From contig CAADGU010000519.1 of the NCBI GenBank assembly GCA_900696625.1, positions 1 through 55,315 on the forward strand: DNA of 55,315 bases, in the 5' to 3' direction. The notes beneath the pieces are model-generated. The model was not told the origin of the DNA. It saw nothing but the letters and a program-made list of their open reading frames with translations, and made no database searches. Position 1 is the stretch's first letter; every line of letters begins with the position of its first letter. Shown here one piece after another: positions 25,646 to 33,820 of the stretch. The position numbers were made by a program, and so were the translations under genes. Source of the stretch: an uncultured Chloroflexota bacterium (lineage in GTDB: Bacteria > Chloroflexota > Anaerolineae > Promineifilales > Promineifilaceae).

Positions 25646-27403
25646 TTATGGCATCACGGCCGTCAACACCACCTTGCTCCCTGTATTCCCCAATATAATT
25701 TCAAACAGGCCGTTATCCCCGGCGGGTAGGGCGGCGGCGTCTACCAGGAACGTGCCGTCGGTGATACCGAGGCCCAGACCGAGCCAGCTTTGGCCGCCGT
25801 CTGATGAATAACGCACGATGGCGGGGGTGTTCACCAGCCCCCAGTTGAGGGTGATGGTGTTGCCTTCACGCACGGCCGTTGCCGTTTGTGGCCCGAAGGC
25901 GGCGGCGTTGTTCAAGCTGCGGCTGGCGACGATTTCATCACCCCGCACAATGCGGAGGGTGGCGGCGGCTGTGGTGGGCAGGGGTAGCACGGCCGTCAGT
26001 TCTCGCGCTGACACGTCTTCTTCCTCTGCTTCTCGCAGTTGCATGGGCTGGCTGACCAACACGTCACCATTTTCATCTAGCAGTTCCCCCCGGTAATCGC
26101 TGTCGCCGCCCACCGAGGGGTAGCTGGCGAAGGCGTAGCTGGGCGCCAATGTTACCGTGCCGTCGGCGCCGAGACCGGCAGAAACTACCAGGCTGTCTAC
26201 GGCCGTGTCGTTCATCGCTGCAAAGCCGTTAGCCCGTTGATCGTTATAAATGCCAATGTAGGTATAGTCAGATATCCAGGCTGGATTGCAGTAGCTCATA
26301 AAGTCTACGGCCGTAGCCGGCGACCAGAAATCCCCATTGGGAATATCCAGCCCATACTCGCCAATAGAAGCGCCGGCATAGGGATAAAAAGGGTCAGTCT
26401 GCCCAGGAACGCCACAGGGAGCGTGGCGGCGACCCATGTTATGCCCGATCTCATGCGCCGCCAGCTTGCCCGTTTCATTTTCAGGCCAAAACCCCATCAA
26501 ATTCAGTCCCACCGATTCCCGGCCACCAATCCATCCAATCCCGGCAGTACCATTGAAGAACCACCGGGTTGACCCGCTGCTGATGGGCACAAAGGCATAA
26601 TAGACGACCGGTGTATTCAGGGAATGGCCATCAAACAGCTTCAGTTCACGCATTCTATTCAACAACCCGGTTTGTGAATCATTAGCCCAGGAATTGATGT
26701 CTTGCAGATTGCCGGTGAAGTTGTAGGGGCTGCGTATGGTGATCTCGACGTTGCCTATAGGGTAGGCGCGCATCAGCCAATCGCTGATGTAATCCACGCT
26801 TTGCGCCGGGTAAAAACCGGGGGCGGTGGGGCCGGTGTGGGTGTAGTTGATGGGCACAATGCGTACTTGCAGGTCAGGTACCGTGTTGAAGTTCATGGCC
26901 TGGCTGATGGTGTTATTGTTTTCATTGGCTTCGGGAACGGTGTTGTCCGGGTCTATAGTAGCTGTCAGGCTGACGTTGCCGGTAAGCCAACCGGCAGGCA
27001 GGATAAAATTGACGGTACTGTTGAAACTATCACGGGTGGCGTCTATGGGGATGGTGGTGGGCGCCGAGTTCATCTGGCCGATGGTGCTGCCGTTGCGCAC
27101 GGCCGTAAGCCGCACCACCACGTTATTGATTGGCCCCCCCACGGGCGCTTCGGCAAAAACGCGCACAACGGTATTACGATTGGCTACCAGGGGCACACTG
27201 TTATCTGCCCGCTGGATGGCCTGGGTAATTTCCACACCGGTGACGGTCAGGTCTTTGCTAACCGGTTTGGTAACAAGGGGCAGATAGATAGCGTAGTCAC
27301 TGCCAGCAAATAGACGGTGGTTGCGCCCCGTCTGGCTGATAAACAGTGAGACCAGTAGAAGCACGGCCGTTAATCCCATAAATAATTTCATTCTGACATT
27401 CAT
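25646..27403 (-). CDS. Secreted zinc metalloprotease with CARDB-type domain
   Basis: A 585-residue exported protein. A signal peptide or anchor occupies residues 5-25. Residues about 48-170 form a CARDB-like adhesion fold (ITQAIQRADNSVPLVANRNTVVRVFAEA...NENNNTIS). The catalytic HEIGHNMGRRH at 317-327 is the metzincin-type zinc site. The C-terminal part is beta-rich. It probably acts outside the cell; the substrate is unknown. GAGGAAG lies before the ATG. Several TAV peptides reflect inserted ACGGCCGT motifs. Confidence 0.85.
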   Translation of the reverse strand: MNVRMKLFMGLTAVLLLVSLFISQTGRNHRLFAGSDYAIYLPLVTKPVSKDLTVTGVEITQAIQRADNSVPLVANRNTVVRVFAEAPVGGPINNVVVRLTAVRNGSTIGQMNSAPTTIPIDATRDSFNSTVNFILPAGWLTGNVSLTATIDPDNTVPEANENNNTISQAMNFNTVPDLQVRIVPINYTHTGPTAPGFYPAQSVDYISDWLMRAYPIGNVEITIRSPYNFTGNLQDINSWANDSQTGLLNRMRELKLFDGHSLNTPVVYYAFVPISSGSTRWFFNGTAGIGWIGGRESVGLNLMGFWPENETGKLAAHEIGHNMGRRHAPCGVPGQTDPFYPYAGASIGEYGLDIPNGDFWSPATAVDFMSYCNPAWISDYTYIGIYNDQRANGFAAMNDTAVDSLVVSAGLGADGTVTLAPSYAFASYPSVGGDSDYRGELLDENGDVLVSQPMQLREAEEEDVSARELTAVLPLPTTAAATLRIVRGDEIVASRSLNNAAAFGPQTATAVREGNTITLNWGLVNTPAIVRYSSDGGQSWLGLGLGITDGTFLVDAAALPAGDNGLFEIILGNTGSKVVLTAVMP

Positions 27404-27468
27404 GTAATTCTTCCTCTGAAAATAGTGGCTGGTGACTGGTTGTTAGTGGCTTGTACCAGCCACCAGCA

Positions 27469-28356
27469 TCACTTCACCACCCCTTTCTCCCGCAGCGTTT
27501 GCACCACCAGTTTTTCCCAGGGCAGGCTGGTGGTGACGGGAATGTAGTGCAGGTGACGATGGGCGCAGTGGGCGGCAATTTCCGTTTGCCAGGCGTGCAG
27601 CCGCTCCTGGTAGAGCGCCAGGGTCGGCGCGTCCAGCGTGATTTCGGCATCTTGCCCGGTTTCCACGTCCACCAGCTTCAAATCGCCGCTGAGCGGTGGC
27701 GCCACTTCGTCGGGGCTGAGCAGGTGGATGAGGCCAATTTCGTAGCCCCGTGACTGAATGGCGTTCAGCCCTTCTTTGTAGCCGTTGGGAGAGAGCATGT
27801 CACTGAGCAGGAAGAGGAGACCGGGACGACGGCCGTACAACGCATAATTCCTTAATGACAGATTCACATCTGTTACCCCACCCGCTTCACAACTCTCTAG
27901 AAACTGGAACAGCCGCAGCGAATTACCCTGCCCCCGAAATGGCCCCCACGCGCGGTCGCCCTGGCTGCTCAGCAGCGTCACAGTGAGCAAATCGCCGGTT
28001 GCCAGGGCGATGTGTCCCAACGCCCCCGCCAGTTTGAGGGCGTACCGCAGTTTGTTTTCGTCATCATCCGTATTCGGCCAATTCATGCTGGCGCTGGCAT
28101 CTACTAACAAGTGGACGGCCAGGTCTTCTTCTTCTTCGAGCAGTTTGATAAACGGCCGTTCCAGCCGCGCATACACATTCCAATCCAGCCGCCGCAAATC
28201 ATCCCCCTTGGTGTAGTTGCGGTAATCGGCAAACTCAATAGACGTGCCCCGCTTTTTGCTGCGCCGGTCGCCCTTCATTACCCCCACGCGCACATGGTCG
28301 GCAATGAGGGTTAGCTGTTCCAGTTTGCGCAGGGTGGTTTCGTCAAAGAGAGGCAT
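27469..28356 (-). CDS. DUF58 protein (vWA-like partner of MoxR)
   Basis: The 295-residue product has the DUF58 signature GTSIEFADYRNYTKGDDLRRLDWNVYAR near residues 38-65, then LLVDASASMNW, a MIDAS-like DxSxS site. DUF58 proteins are usual partners of MoxR AAA+ ATPases, and a MoxR gene lies 1.5 kb upstream on the same strand. Between them sit a DUF4058 and a Uma2 gene that look like insertions into the operon. The role is probably assembly or maturation of an envelope complex (inference from family). Confidence 0.88.
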   Translation of the reverse strand: MPLFDETTLRKLEQLTLIADHVRVGVMKGDRRSKKRGTSIEFADYRNYTKGDDLRRLDWNVYARLERPFIKLLEEEEDLAVHLLVDASASMNWPNTDDDENKLRYALKLAGALGHIALATGDLLTVTLLSSQGDRAWGPFRGQGNSLRLFQFLESCEAGGVTDVNLSLRNYALYGRRPGLLFLLSDMLSPNGYKEGLNAIQSRGYEIGLIHLLSPDEVAPPLSGDLKLVDVETGQDAEITLDAPTLALYQERLHAWQTEIAAHCAHRHLHYIPVTTSLPWEKLVVQTLREKGVVK

Positions 28357-28432
28357 GGGGAGATTAGAGATTAGAGATTGGAGATTGGGAGATTGGTCAG
28401 TCTCTCAATCTCCTAATCTCCCAATCTCCTTT
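28356..28432. repeat. GAGATTGG-type inverted array
   Basis: Tandem units of about 7 bp (GAGATTA/GAGATTGG) are followed by the complementary CTCAATCTC/CCCAATCTCC. The stop codon of the DUF4058 gene (28405-28407) lies inside the array, and its last residues KEIGRLGD are encoded by it. Related arrays are at 39.08 and 44.05 kb. Confidence 0.85.
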
Positions 28433-29181
28433 TGCAACAACTCGGCAGCCCACACGGCCGTTTCGCCTTCCAGTGGAATCTCCGGCGGCTGGCGGTAATC
28501 TACCGACAGGTCAAAGCCCAACTCATCGTACATTGTGGTCAACGCCAGTTGTAAGTCAAGTGAGACATCCGCGTCGTCAGGCAATAAGGGGACGGGTACA
28601 GTAGGTAATGGTTCTTCCAGTTGAATAGGCCAGACATCGAGATACGGCCGTTTCTCCACCCGGCTCAGAAAGACAAAATAAGGTGCGTCTGGCAGCGGGT
28701 CACGCATGGGCACACGTCGCCCCATGCGCAGTAAATCTATCTCCAATAAATGGGTCTCACTGGTTAATATCAACTCCCGTTTTGCCAGATATTGCCGGTA
28801 GCCCTCACCGCGTTTGTTTGTGGGTGAGATGACTTCGATGGCTGTCACCAATGTGCCATCTACTACATGTTTAATTTCAATGGTCACGTGAGGTACTTTA
28901 GTAGGCATGAATGTGGCCAGGCGTAACGGCCGTTCACCCGCACCTTCTACGCGATACACTGTTTTTGTCTCGGCAATACCCACATCCGGGTAGACGTTAG
29001 TACGCCCAAGTTCGAAATCGGCAAAAACCTCGATAACAAACCGCTCCTCCGGGCGCACAATGTACTTTGGACGGACTTTTGGCGCAAGCTGCCGGGCAAT
29101 TTGCCCACTCAGGCTATGATGGATACTTGTCCATTCATAACTTTCCAGATACGGATCCATTCCCGGAAACGGCGATGGCAT
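28405..29181 (-). CDS. DUF4058 family protein
   Basis: A 258-residue member of DUF4058, recognised by its start MPSPFPGMDPYLE and the internal DVGIAE, HVTIEIKH..D.TLVTAIEVISPTNKRGEGYRQYLAKRE. The EVISPTNK-like core resembles nuclease-type Uma2 folds, but function is unknown. ATG 29181 is chosen because homologues begin at MPSPFPG and a purine-rich site precedes it. It is directly downstream of a Uma2 gene. The C-terminus is encoded by a GAGATTGG repeat, so the natural end may have been changed. Confidence 0.85.
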   Translation of the reverse strand: MPSPFPGMDPYLESYEWTSIHHSLSGQIARQLAPKVRPKYIVRPEERFVIEVFADFELGRTNVYPDVGIAETKTVYRVEGAGERPLRLATFMPTKVPHVTIEIKHVVDGTLVTAIEVISPTNKRGEGYRQYLAKRELILTSETHLLEIDLLRMGRRVPMRDPLPDAPYFVFLSRVEKRPYLDVWPIQLEEPLPTVPVPLLPDDADVSLDLQLALTTMYDELGFDLSVDYRQPPEIPLEGETAVWAAELLQKEIGRLGD

Positions 29182-29199
29182 CTTCTTCAATCCCCCAGG

Positions 29200-29811
29200 C
29201 TACGAACAGACTTCACTCACCTGCACCTTGAAACCGGGAAGCACTTCTGAAAATGCCTGTTCATCATCAGAAAAGTGACCCAATGGGGCATAGGCTCGGC
29301 CGCGTAGAACATTGACTTGAATCGTGCAATTTTCGGCATCTACGATCCAGTATTCTTTGACGCCAGCCTCAGCATAAGCCTTGAATTTAGTTTCTGTATC
29401 GTGAGCGATATTCCCCGGCGACAATATTTCAACGACCAGGTCAGGCGTTCCTTCAATTCTGGTTTCAGTGATGATATTCAGATTTTGTTGGCTGATGAAA
29501 AGTATGTCTGGTTGGACTGGTGTGGCGAACGGGGCCATGACGACATCAATTGGCGATATGTAAATTCGACCAAGTTGATTTTTTTTGACATGTTCCTGAA
29601 AGGCGACAAATAGTTCCCCAAGTACAAATTGGTGATTCGGACGTGGCGCTGGTGACATGTATAAATTCCCTCCTATGACTTCATAGCGCATGTGGTTATC
29701 TGGCAGATGCAGGTAATCAGCATACGTCCATTTACCCTGTGGAGGTGGATACCAGCGGTCTATTTGTTTTTTTGTTCGCACCCTGATTGGGGTCAATTCT
29801 TGCACAGCCAT
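29200..29811 (-). CDS. Uma2 family (DUF820) putative endonuclease
   Basis: A 203-residue PD-(D/E)XK-like protein of the Uma2/DUF820 family, abundant in cyanobacteria and Chloroflexota. Hallmarks: YEVIGGNLYMSPAP, QPDILFIS, DLVVEILSPGN, and KEYWIVDAENCTI with the Asp/Glu residues of the nuclease core. The biological role is unsettled; some members travel with mobile DNA. AAGGGA precedes the ATG. Together with the DUF4058 gene it separates MoxR from DUF58. Confidence 0.85.
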   Translation of the reverse strand: MAVQELTPIRVRTKKQIDRWYPPPQGKWTYADYLHLPDNHMRYEVIGGNLYMSPAPRPNHQFVLGELFVAFQEHVKKNQLGRIYISPIDVVMAPFATPVQPDILFISQQNLNIITETRIEGTPDLVVEILSPGNIAHDTETKFKAYAEAGVKEYWIVDAENCTIQVNVLRGRAYAPLGHFSDDEQAFSEVLPGFKVQVSEVCS

Positions 29812-29830
29812 CTTAATTCCCTTACCTTCT

Positions 29831-29868
29831 TAGTCCGATTACCGATTACCGATTACCGATTACCGATG
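29831..29868. repeat. CCGATTA heptad tandem repeat
   Basis: Four or more direct copies of CCGATTA lie between the Uma2 and MoxR genes. Same family as the array at 16.77 kb. Confidence 0.85.
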
Positions 29869-29875
29869 ACGAATC

Positions 29876-30874
29876 CTATTCTCTGGGCACACTTTCCATC
29901 AGATTCGCAATAATGTCATCAGGTTTCACGCCTTCGGCCTGGCCTTCAAAGTTGAGCAGCAGGCGGTGGCGCAGGGCGGCGGGGGCTACGGCCGTCACGT
30001 CATCAAAGCTCACATTGTACCGCCCCGCCAACAGCGCCGTGATCTTCGCCCCCAATACCAACGCCTGCGCCCCGCGCGGGCTGGCGCCGTAGCGCACATA
30101 CTGGTTTACCAACGGCGCGGGACTGCTCCCCGGATGGGAAGCCACGATAAGGCGGCTGATGGTCTGGCTGACGTGGCTGGGAATGGGCACTTGCCGCGCC
30201 AACTGCTGCATGGCGATCAGGCGGGGGCCGTCGGCGGTGGTTTGGGCGACGGCCGTTTCCTTCCCCGTCGTCCGCGCAATAATTTCTGTCAGTTCGTCGG
30301 CCGAGGGGAAAGGGACATTGATTTTGAAGAGAAAACGATCTAACTGTGCTTCCGGCAGCGGGTACGTGCCTTCCTGTTCAATCGGGTTTTGGGTCGCCAG
30401 CACGAAGAACGGTTCGGGCAGGGTATAGGTGTGGTTAGCCACCGTCACCGTATGCTCCTGCATGGATTCCAGTAGGGCGGACTGGGTTTTGGGCGTGGCC
30501 CGGTTAATTTCATCGGCCAGCACCAGATTGGCAAACACCGGACCATGTTGGAAGCGGAATTCCCGACGGCCGTCGTCCATCTCCTCCATAATTTCCGTGC
30601 CCGTAATATCGGCCGGCATCAGGTCTGGCGTGAACTGGATACGGCTAAATTGCAGGTGCAGGGCCTGCCCCAACGTGCGAATGAGCATCGTTTTGCCCAG
30701 CCCCGGCACCCCTTCCAGCAGCACATGGCCGCCGCTGAGAATCCCAATCAGCACATGCCGCACCACATCCGCCTGCCCGACAATCACTTTGCCGACTTCG
30801 GCTTCAATGTTTGCGGCCGTTTCCCTAAATTCGGCTACCGAAAGTTCGTTTGACTGAATAGCATTATTTTGCAT
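29876..30874 (-). CDS. MoxR-family AAA+ ATPase
   Basis: The 332-residue product shows Walker A GVPGLGKTML near residue 55, Walker B LADEINRATPKTQSALLESMQE and sensor 1 VLATQNPIEQEGTYPLPEAQLDRFLF, the classic MoxR array, and a C-terminal lid. MoxR proteins act as chaperone-like remodelers together with vWA/DUF58 proteins. Here the partners are DUF58 downstream and the DUF4175-like and ABC genes upstream on the same strand. The N-terminal ELSVAEFRETAANIE is duplicated as a fragment 0.5 kb upstream. Confidence 0.92.
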   Translation of the reverse strand: MQNNAIQSNELSVAEFRETAANIEAEVGKVIVGQADVVRHVLIGILSGGHVLLEGVPGLGKTMLIRTLGQALHLQFSRIQFTPDLMPADITGTEIMEEMDDGRREFRFQHGPVFANLVLADEINRATPKTQSALLESMQEHTVTVANHTYTLPEPFFVLATQNPIEQEGTYPLPEAQLDRFLFKINVPFPSADELTEIIARTTGKETAVAQTTADGPRLIAMQQLARQVPIPSHVSQTISRLIVASHPGSSPAPLVNQYVRYGASPRGAQALVLGAKITALLAGRYNVSFDDVTAVAPAALRHRLLLNFEGQAEGVKPDDIIANLMESVPRE

Positions 30875-30883
30875 ATCAATTCT

Positions 30884-31021
30884 TTAAATGGTTACAGGTG
30901 TATAAAGGCGTATATGAGGGATAAAACGAAAATCTGGCTGCCCAATTTGCCGCAATTCTTGCGTAACGCGTGCGTTGTTTTTGTAGAACTCAATGAGGAT
31001 GTTTGTATCAAGTAATATCAT
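30884..31021 (-). pseudogene. Remnant of a PIN-domain (VapC-like) toxin gene
   Basis: The ATG overlaps the antitoxin stop (ATGA), the usual TA layout. The product begins MILLDTNILIEFYKN, the start of a PIN nuclease with its first catalytic Asp. It loses similarity after about 32 residues and ends at codon 46, where VapC proteins have about 130. The missing part is replaced by unrelated sequence leading into moxR. The toxin is therefore dead, while the antitoxin upstream remains open. Confidence 0.7.
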
Positions 31022-31248
31022 TGTTGTCTGGGCCATGCTTGCCGCCGAATATCTTCTAGTTCAATTTGACGACCCTGCCAGATTCCAGCGAGTGCAAAAA
31101 AATCAGCCTTTTCCCCATTTTCTTCACTGGCTTGCGGTTGGCCTGTCCGGTTTAATTTGACTTCTGTGACAAAATCCAAAGCCTGCAACAACTCTGACAA
31201 CATTCTGGCCTTTTCCTCATTTTTAACCGTGATAGTTATTGATTCCAT
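31018..31248 (-). CDS. Small antitoxin-like protein of a broken VapBC-type module
   Basis: A 76-residue protein (ATG 31248, GGAGAG upstream). It starts MESITITVKNEEKARML and ends FFALAGIWQGRQIELEDIRRQAWPRQ, a C-terminal pattern common in antitoxins paired with PIN toxins in Chloroflexota and cyanobacteria (recognised by resemblance, not by a named family). Its stop overlaps the start of the truncated toxin by four bases. Without a toxin it may be a relic or still act as an orphan antitoxin. Confidence 0.6.
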   Translation of the reverse strand: MESITITVKNEEKARMLSELLQALDFVTEVKLNRTGQPQASEENGEKADFFALAGIWQGRQIELEDIRRQAWPRQQ

Positions 31249-31336
31249 TTTTTCTCTCCGCATCCATCAATTTCTTCGATTTTAGCATATAAGATCATTT
31301 TCTGAACTCCGCACCACGTTCGGCCGCCCATCGCCT

Positions 31337-31401
31337 GCTTCCGTATCAATATTTGCGGCCGTTTCCCTAAATTCTGTTACAGATAGTTCTTTCTGTTTCT
31401 A
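31337..31401 (-). pseudogene. Duplicated fragment of the moxR 5' end
   Basis: The minus strand encodes KELSVTEFRETAANID, nearly identical to residues 8-23 of the MoxR protein encoded from 30874; the DNA shares the GCGGCCGTTTCCCTAAATTC core. It has no start or continuation. With the intact moxR start it forms a direct repeat flanking the toxin-antitoxin remnant, pointing to an insertion or duplication event. Confidence 0.65.
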
Positions 31402-31435
31402 ACGTTGATACCATGACGTTAAGCTAATCCTCTTA

Positions 31436-32107
31436 TCAGTCAATAAAAAAATTAGGGTACTCTTCAAAATACCATTGATCACCCACCTTGACTAAGTTCC
31501 AACCAACTCCAGCACTTGGGTGAAAATCCTTCGAAATGCTTCGTTCTGGAACAAGCCATGCTTTTGTACCCGAAGGGTGGATAGCATGAATGTTAATTTC
31601 CTGTATCCGATCTGGTTCTGAGAGATAGGTTATGTCAATTAGAAGGAGCATATCCTCTTCAAATTCTTCTACTGTGTGTTCTTCACGATGTTCAGGAGAC
31701 ACCAAAAGATAAGCCGCTTCCCAGTTTCCCGAATTTAAATCATCTCTAAAAGATTGATAGTACACTAAGATAGCCAGCCTTTCCTGCCGTTGGACGTTTA
31801 GAAGCGAAGAAAATATGGCAAAAGTCACTACTCCTATAAGGATGAAAAGAGGAATCAAGAACTTAATCCTGACACCAATCCACAAAAAGAAAAAGAAAAC
31901 GAAAACGAACGTAATGCTAAAACTTACAACATAAACGAAATAACTATCATACCAGTAAATTCCGTTGCCACTATCTGCCATTAACCAGGCATATGAGCCA
32001 GCACAAAACCAAGATATAAAGGCGACCAATCCAATCAATACCAAGCTAATGATCAACTTCCAATACGATGACTGCCAAAGATCGTCAGAGTGCGCAGATG
32101 CTTCCAT
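31436..32107 (-). CDS. Low-GC membrane protein of unknown function
   Basis: A 223-residue protein with three predicted helices (about residues 16-42, 55-77 and 82-103) and a soluble C-terminal domain rich in Glu and aromatic residues (DDLNSGNWEAAYLLVSPEHREEH, AGVGWNLVKVGDQWYFEEYP), which recalls small DUF4878/lumazine-like stress-response domains only loosely. The DNA is clearly more AT-rich than its neighbours and has no ACGGCCGT site. This suggests recent acquisition. It lies three bases after the DUF4175-like gene on the same strand. Confidence 0.7.
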   Translation of the reverse strand: MEASAHSDDLWQSSYWKLIISLVLIGLVAFISWFCAGSYAWLMADSGNGIYWYDSYFVYVVSFSITFVFVFFFFLWIGVRIKFLIPLFILIGVVTFAIFSSLLNVQRQERLAILVYYQSFRDDLNSGNWEAAYLLVSPEHREEHTVEEFEEDMLLLIDITYLSEPDRIQEINIHAIHPSGTKAWLVPERSISKDFHPSAGVGWNLVKVGDQWYFEEYPNFFID

Positions 32108-32110
32108 GAT

Positions 32111-33757
32111 TTATGGTTCTAAAGAAGAAAAATAGTCGCGGATGTAGCCTTTGAGGCCAAGCGGGATGTAATCGTCTTGCAAGGCTTCGTTGGCGGCATT
32201 GCGGTAGTCGCCGAAGACCTGGGTGTAGGGGACGATGCTGGTTTCGCTGCCAAATTCGGTGGCTCTTTCGTTGAGCAGCGCGCCGCAGTCGGCCGGGTTT
32301 ACGCGGCATTGCGCGGGCAGTTCTATGTCTACGCCGGCAAAACCGCTCAGGTCACGCATTTCCGGCACGTAGACGTTTTCCATGTGGCCGCCACCCGGGC
32401 CTGGCCCACCGAATTGTCCTCCTGACTGACCGCCATCTTGCCCTGGCTGACCTTGCCCTTCACCCTGGCCTTGACCTTGCCCCTGCCCGTTGCCCTGTCC
32501 GGGGCCGGGCTGCGGGGATTGGCCGAGGCTGTCGTTAGGCCCGGCACGGCCGTCATTCGGGGGCAGCAGATTGTCCGGGTTTGGCGGTTGCCCGCCGGCC
32601 TGGGCTACCGACTGCCGCCCTTCGCCTAACGCATTGGCCGCCTGGTTGGCCTGCTGCGCAGCGGCCGCTTCCTGGGCGCGCTGCTGCAAGGTCGCTCCGG
32701 CTTCGCGCAATGCCTGCTGCGCCGCGGCCATATCGCCATTTTGTAAGGCTTGCGCCGCCGTCGCTAACTGCTGCGCCAGTTGGTCATCGGTGCCCGCCAA
32801 CGCCTGGGCGGAGGCCATTAAATCTTCGGCCAGGGCGAGTTGCTCCTCGCGGCTCAGTGCGGGTAACTGGTCGGCTAATTGTGTGGCGGCAGCGCCGGCC
32901 TGGGCCAAATTGCCGTTTTGCAGCGACTGGCCGAGTGACTGGCTGTTGGGGTTGTTGGCTAACGGCTCACCGGCCTGCTGTAGCTGTTGGCGCAACTGTT
33001 CGGCGCTGTTGTTGGCCGCCAGACTACGCAGTTCGGCTTCGGCTTCAGAAAGAGTGGCCACGGCCTGTTCCTGGCTGAGGCCGCCTTCGCCCAGCCCTTC
33101 TAGCGCCTGCTGGATCGGTTCCAGCAGTTCTTCTTTTTGCTCATCGGTCAGCAGCGGGTTCTGGCGGATTTCTTCGCTGAGGGCTTCTAATTGGTTGATC
33201 TGCTCGGCAATGGCTTTGTCAATGCCGCGTTGGCGCAGCAGTTCGGCTTCTTGCAGGTTGGGCAGCAGCACGGCCGTCACCAACAACACCACCGCCAGCA
33301 AAATGACCAGCCAATCCTGCCGGTTCAGCCGGAAGGGGAGCAGGGTGTGGGTATCTACTTGCTGCACGGCCGTCAACGTATCGTTTAGTTGCTGTGCGGC
33401 GATGATCGGGCTGGTGGTGATGAGGCCATCGTGGATTTCTACGGCCGTACTCGCCCGCTCTTTCAACAAAAACTGCCGGTCGGCAAAACGGGCCTGTTCC
33501 GGCAGCGGATGGCGCTGCCACAACAGCCAGACCCCCGCTGCCAGCAAGCCCACGCCTGCCAGCGCCAGCGCCACATAAGCCACTTCCTGGTTTGTCAGCA
33601 GCGGTTGGAAACGGGCCAGCGCGGCCACCACCACCGCCGCCAATAAACCGACCAACAGCCCGCGCGGCAGCCATAACAACGCATCCCGGAAACGGCGACG
33701 GCCGTGCCAGGCGTGTAGTTGGTGAAGGAGTTGGTCAAAGGGAGAGTCTGCGTTCAT
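32111..33757 (-). CDS. DUF4175-like membrane/coiled-coil protein
   Basis: A 548-residue protein. Two membrane helices near the N-terminus (about residues 28-50 and 56-78) and one near 147-166; then a long Gln/Ala/Leu/Glu-rich coiled-coil region (about 180-390); a Gly/Pro/Gln/Asn low-complexity stretch (about 390-465); and a short C-terminal domain. Architecture resembles DUF4175 proteins, which accompany MoxR and vWA proteins in envelope operons. It is placed between the ABC permeases and moxR, so it is likely a component of the same system. Confidence 0.75.
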   Translation of the reverse strand: MNADSPFDQLLHQLHAWHGRRRFRDALLWLPRGLLVGLLAAVVVAALARFQPLLTNQEVAYVALALAGVGLLAAGVWLLWQRHPLPEQARFADRQFLLKERASTAVEIHDGLITTSPIIAAQQLNDTLTAVQQVDTHTLLPFRLNRQDWLVILLAVVLLVTAVLLPNLQEAELLRQRGIDKAIAEQINQLEALSEEIRQNPLLTDEQKEELLEPIQQALEGLGEGGLSQEQAVATLSEAEAELRSLAANNSAEQLRQQLQQAGEPLANNPNSQSLGQSLQNGNLAQAGAAATQLADQLPALSREEQLALAEDLMASAQALAGTDDQLAQQLATAAQALQNGDMAAAQQALREAGATLQQRAQEAAAAQQANQAANALGEGRQSVAQAGGQPPNPDNLLPPNDGRAGPNDSLGQSPQPGPGQGNGQGQGQGQGEGQGQPGQDGGQSGGQFGGPGPGGGHMENVYVPEMRDLSGFAGVDIELPAQCRVNPADCGALLNERATEFGSETSIVPYTQVFGDYRNAANEALQDDYIPLGLKGYIRDYFSSLEP

Positions 33758-33812
33758 GGGTAATTGGGTGATTGGGTAATTGGGTAATTACAGAGTTACC
33801 CAACTGCCCAAT
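33758..33812. repeat. TAATTGGG-type inverted array
   Basis: Three or four TAATTGGG/TGATTGGG units followed by the complementary TTACCCAA/CTGCCCAAT. It lies between the first ABC permease gene and the DUF4175-like gene. Confidence 0.85.
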
Positions 33813-33820
33813 GACTTCTT

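Noticed and set aside
28356-28432. Tandem repeat arrays as CRISPR arrays
   Set aside because: Units are 7-8 bp with no unique spacers, occur as inverted halves, and no cas genes are present in the window.
32490-33578. Plus-strand ORF of 362 codons opposite the DUF4175-like gene
   Set aside because: Ser/Ala/Cys-rich antisense shadow of a Gln/Ala/Leu-rich coiled-coil gene.
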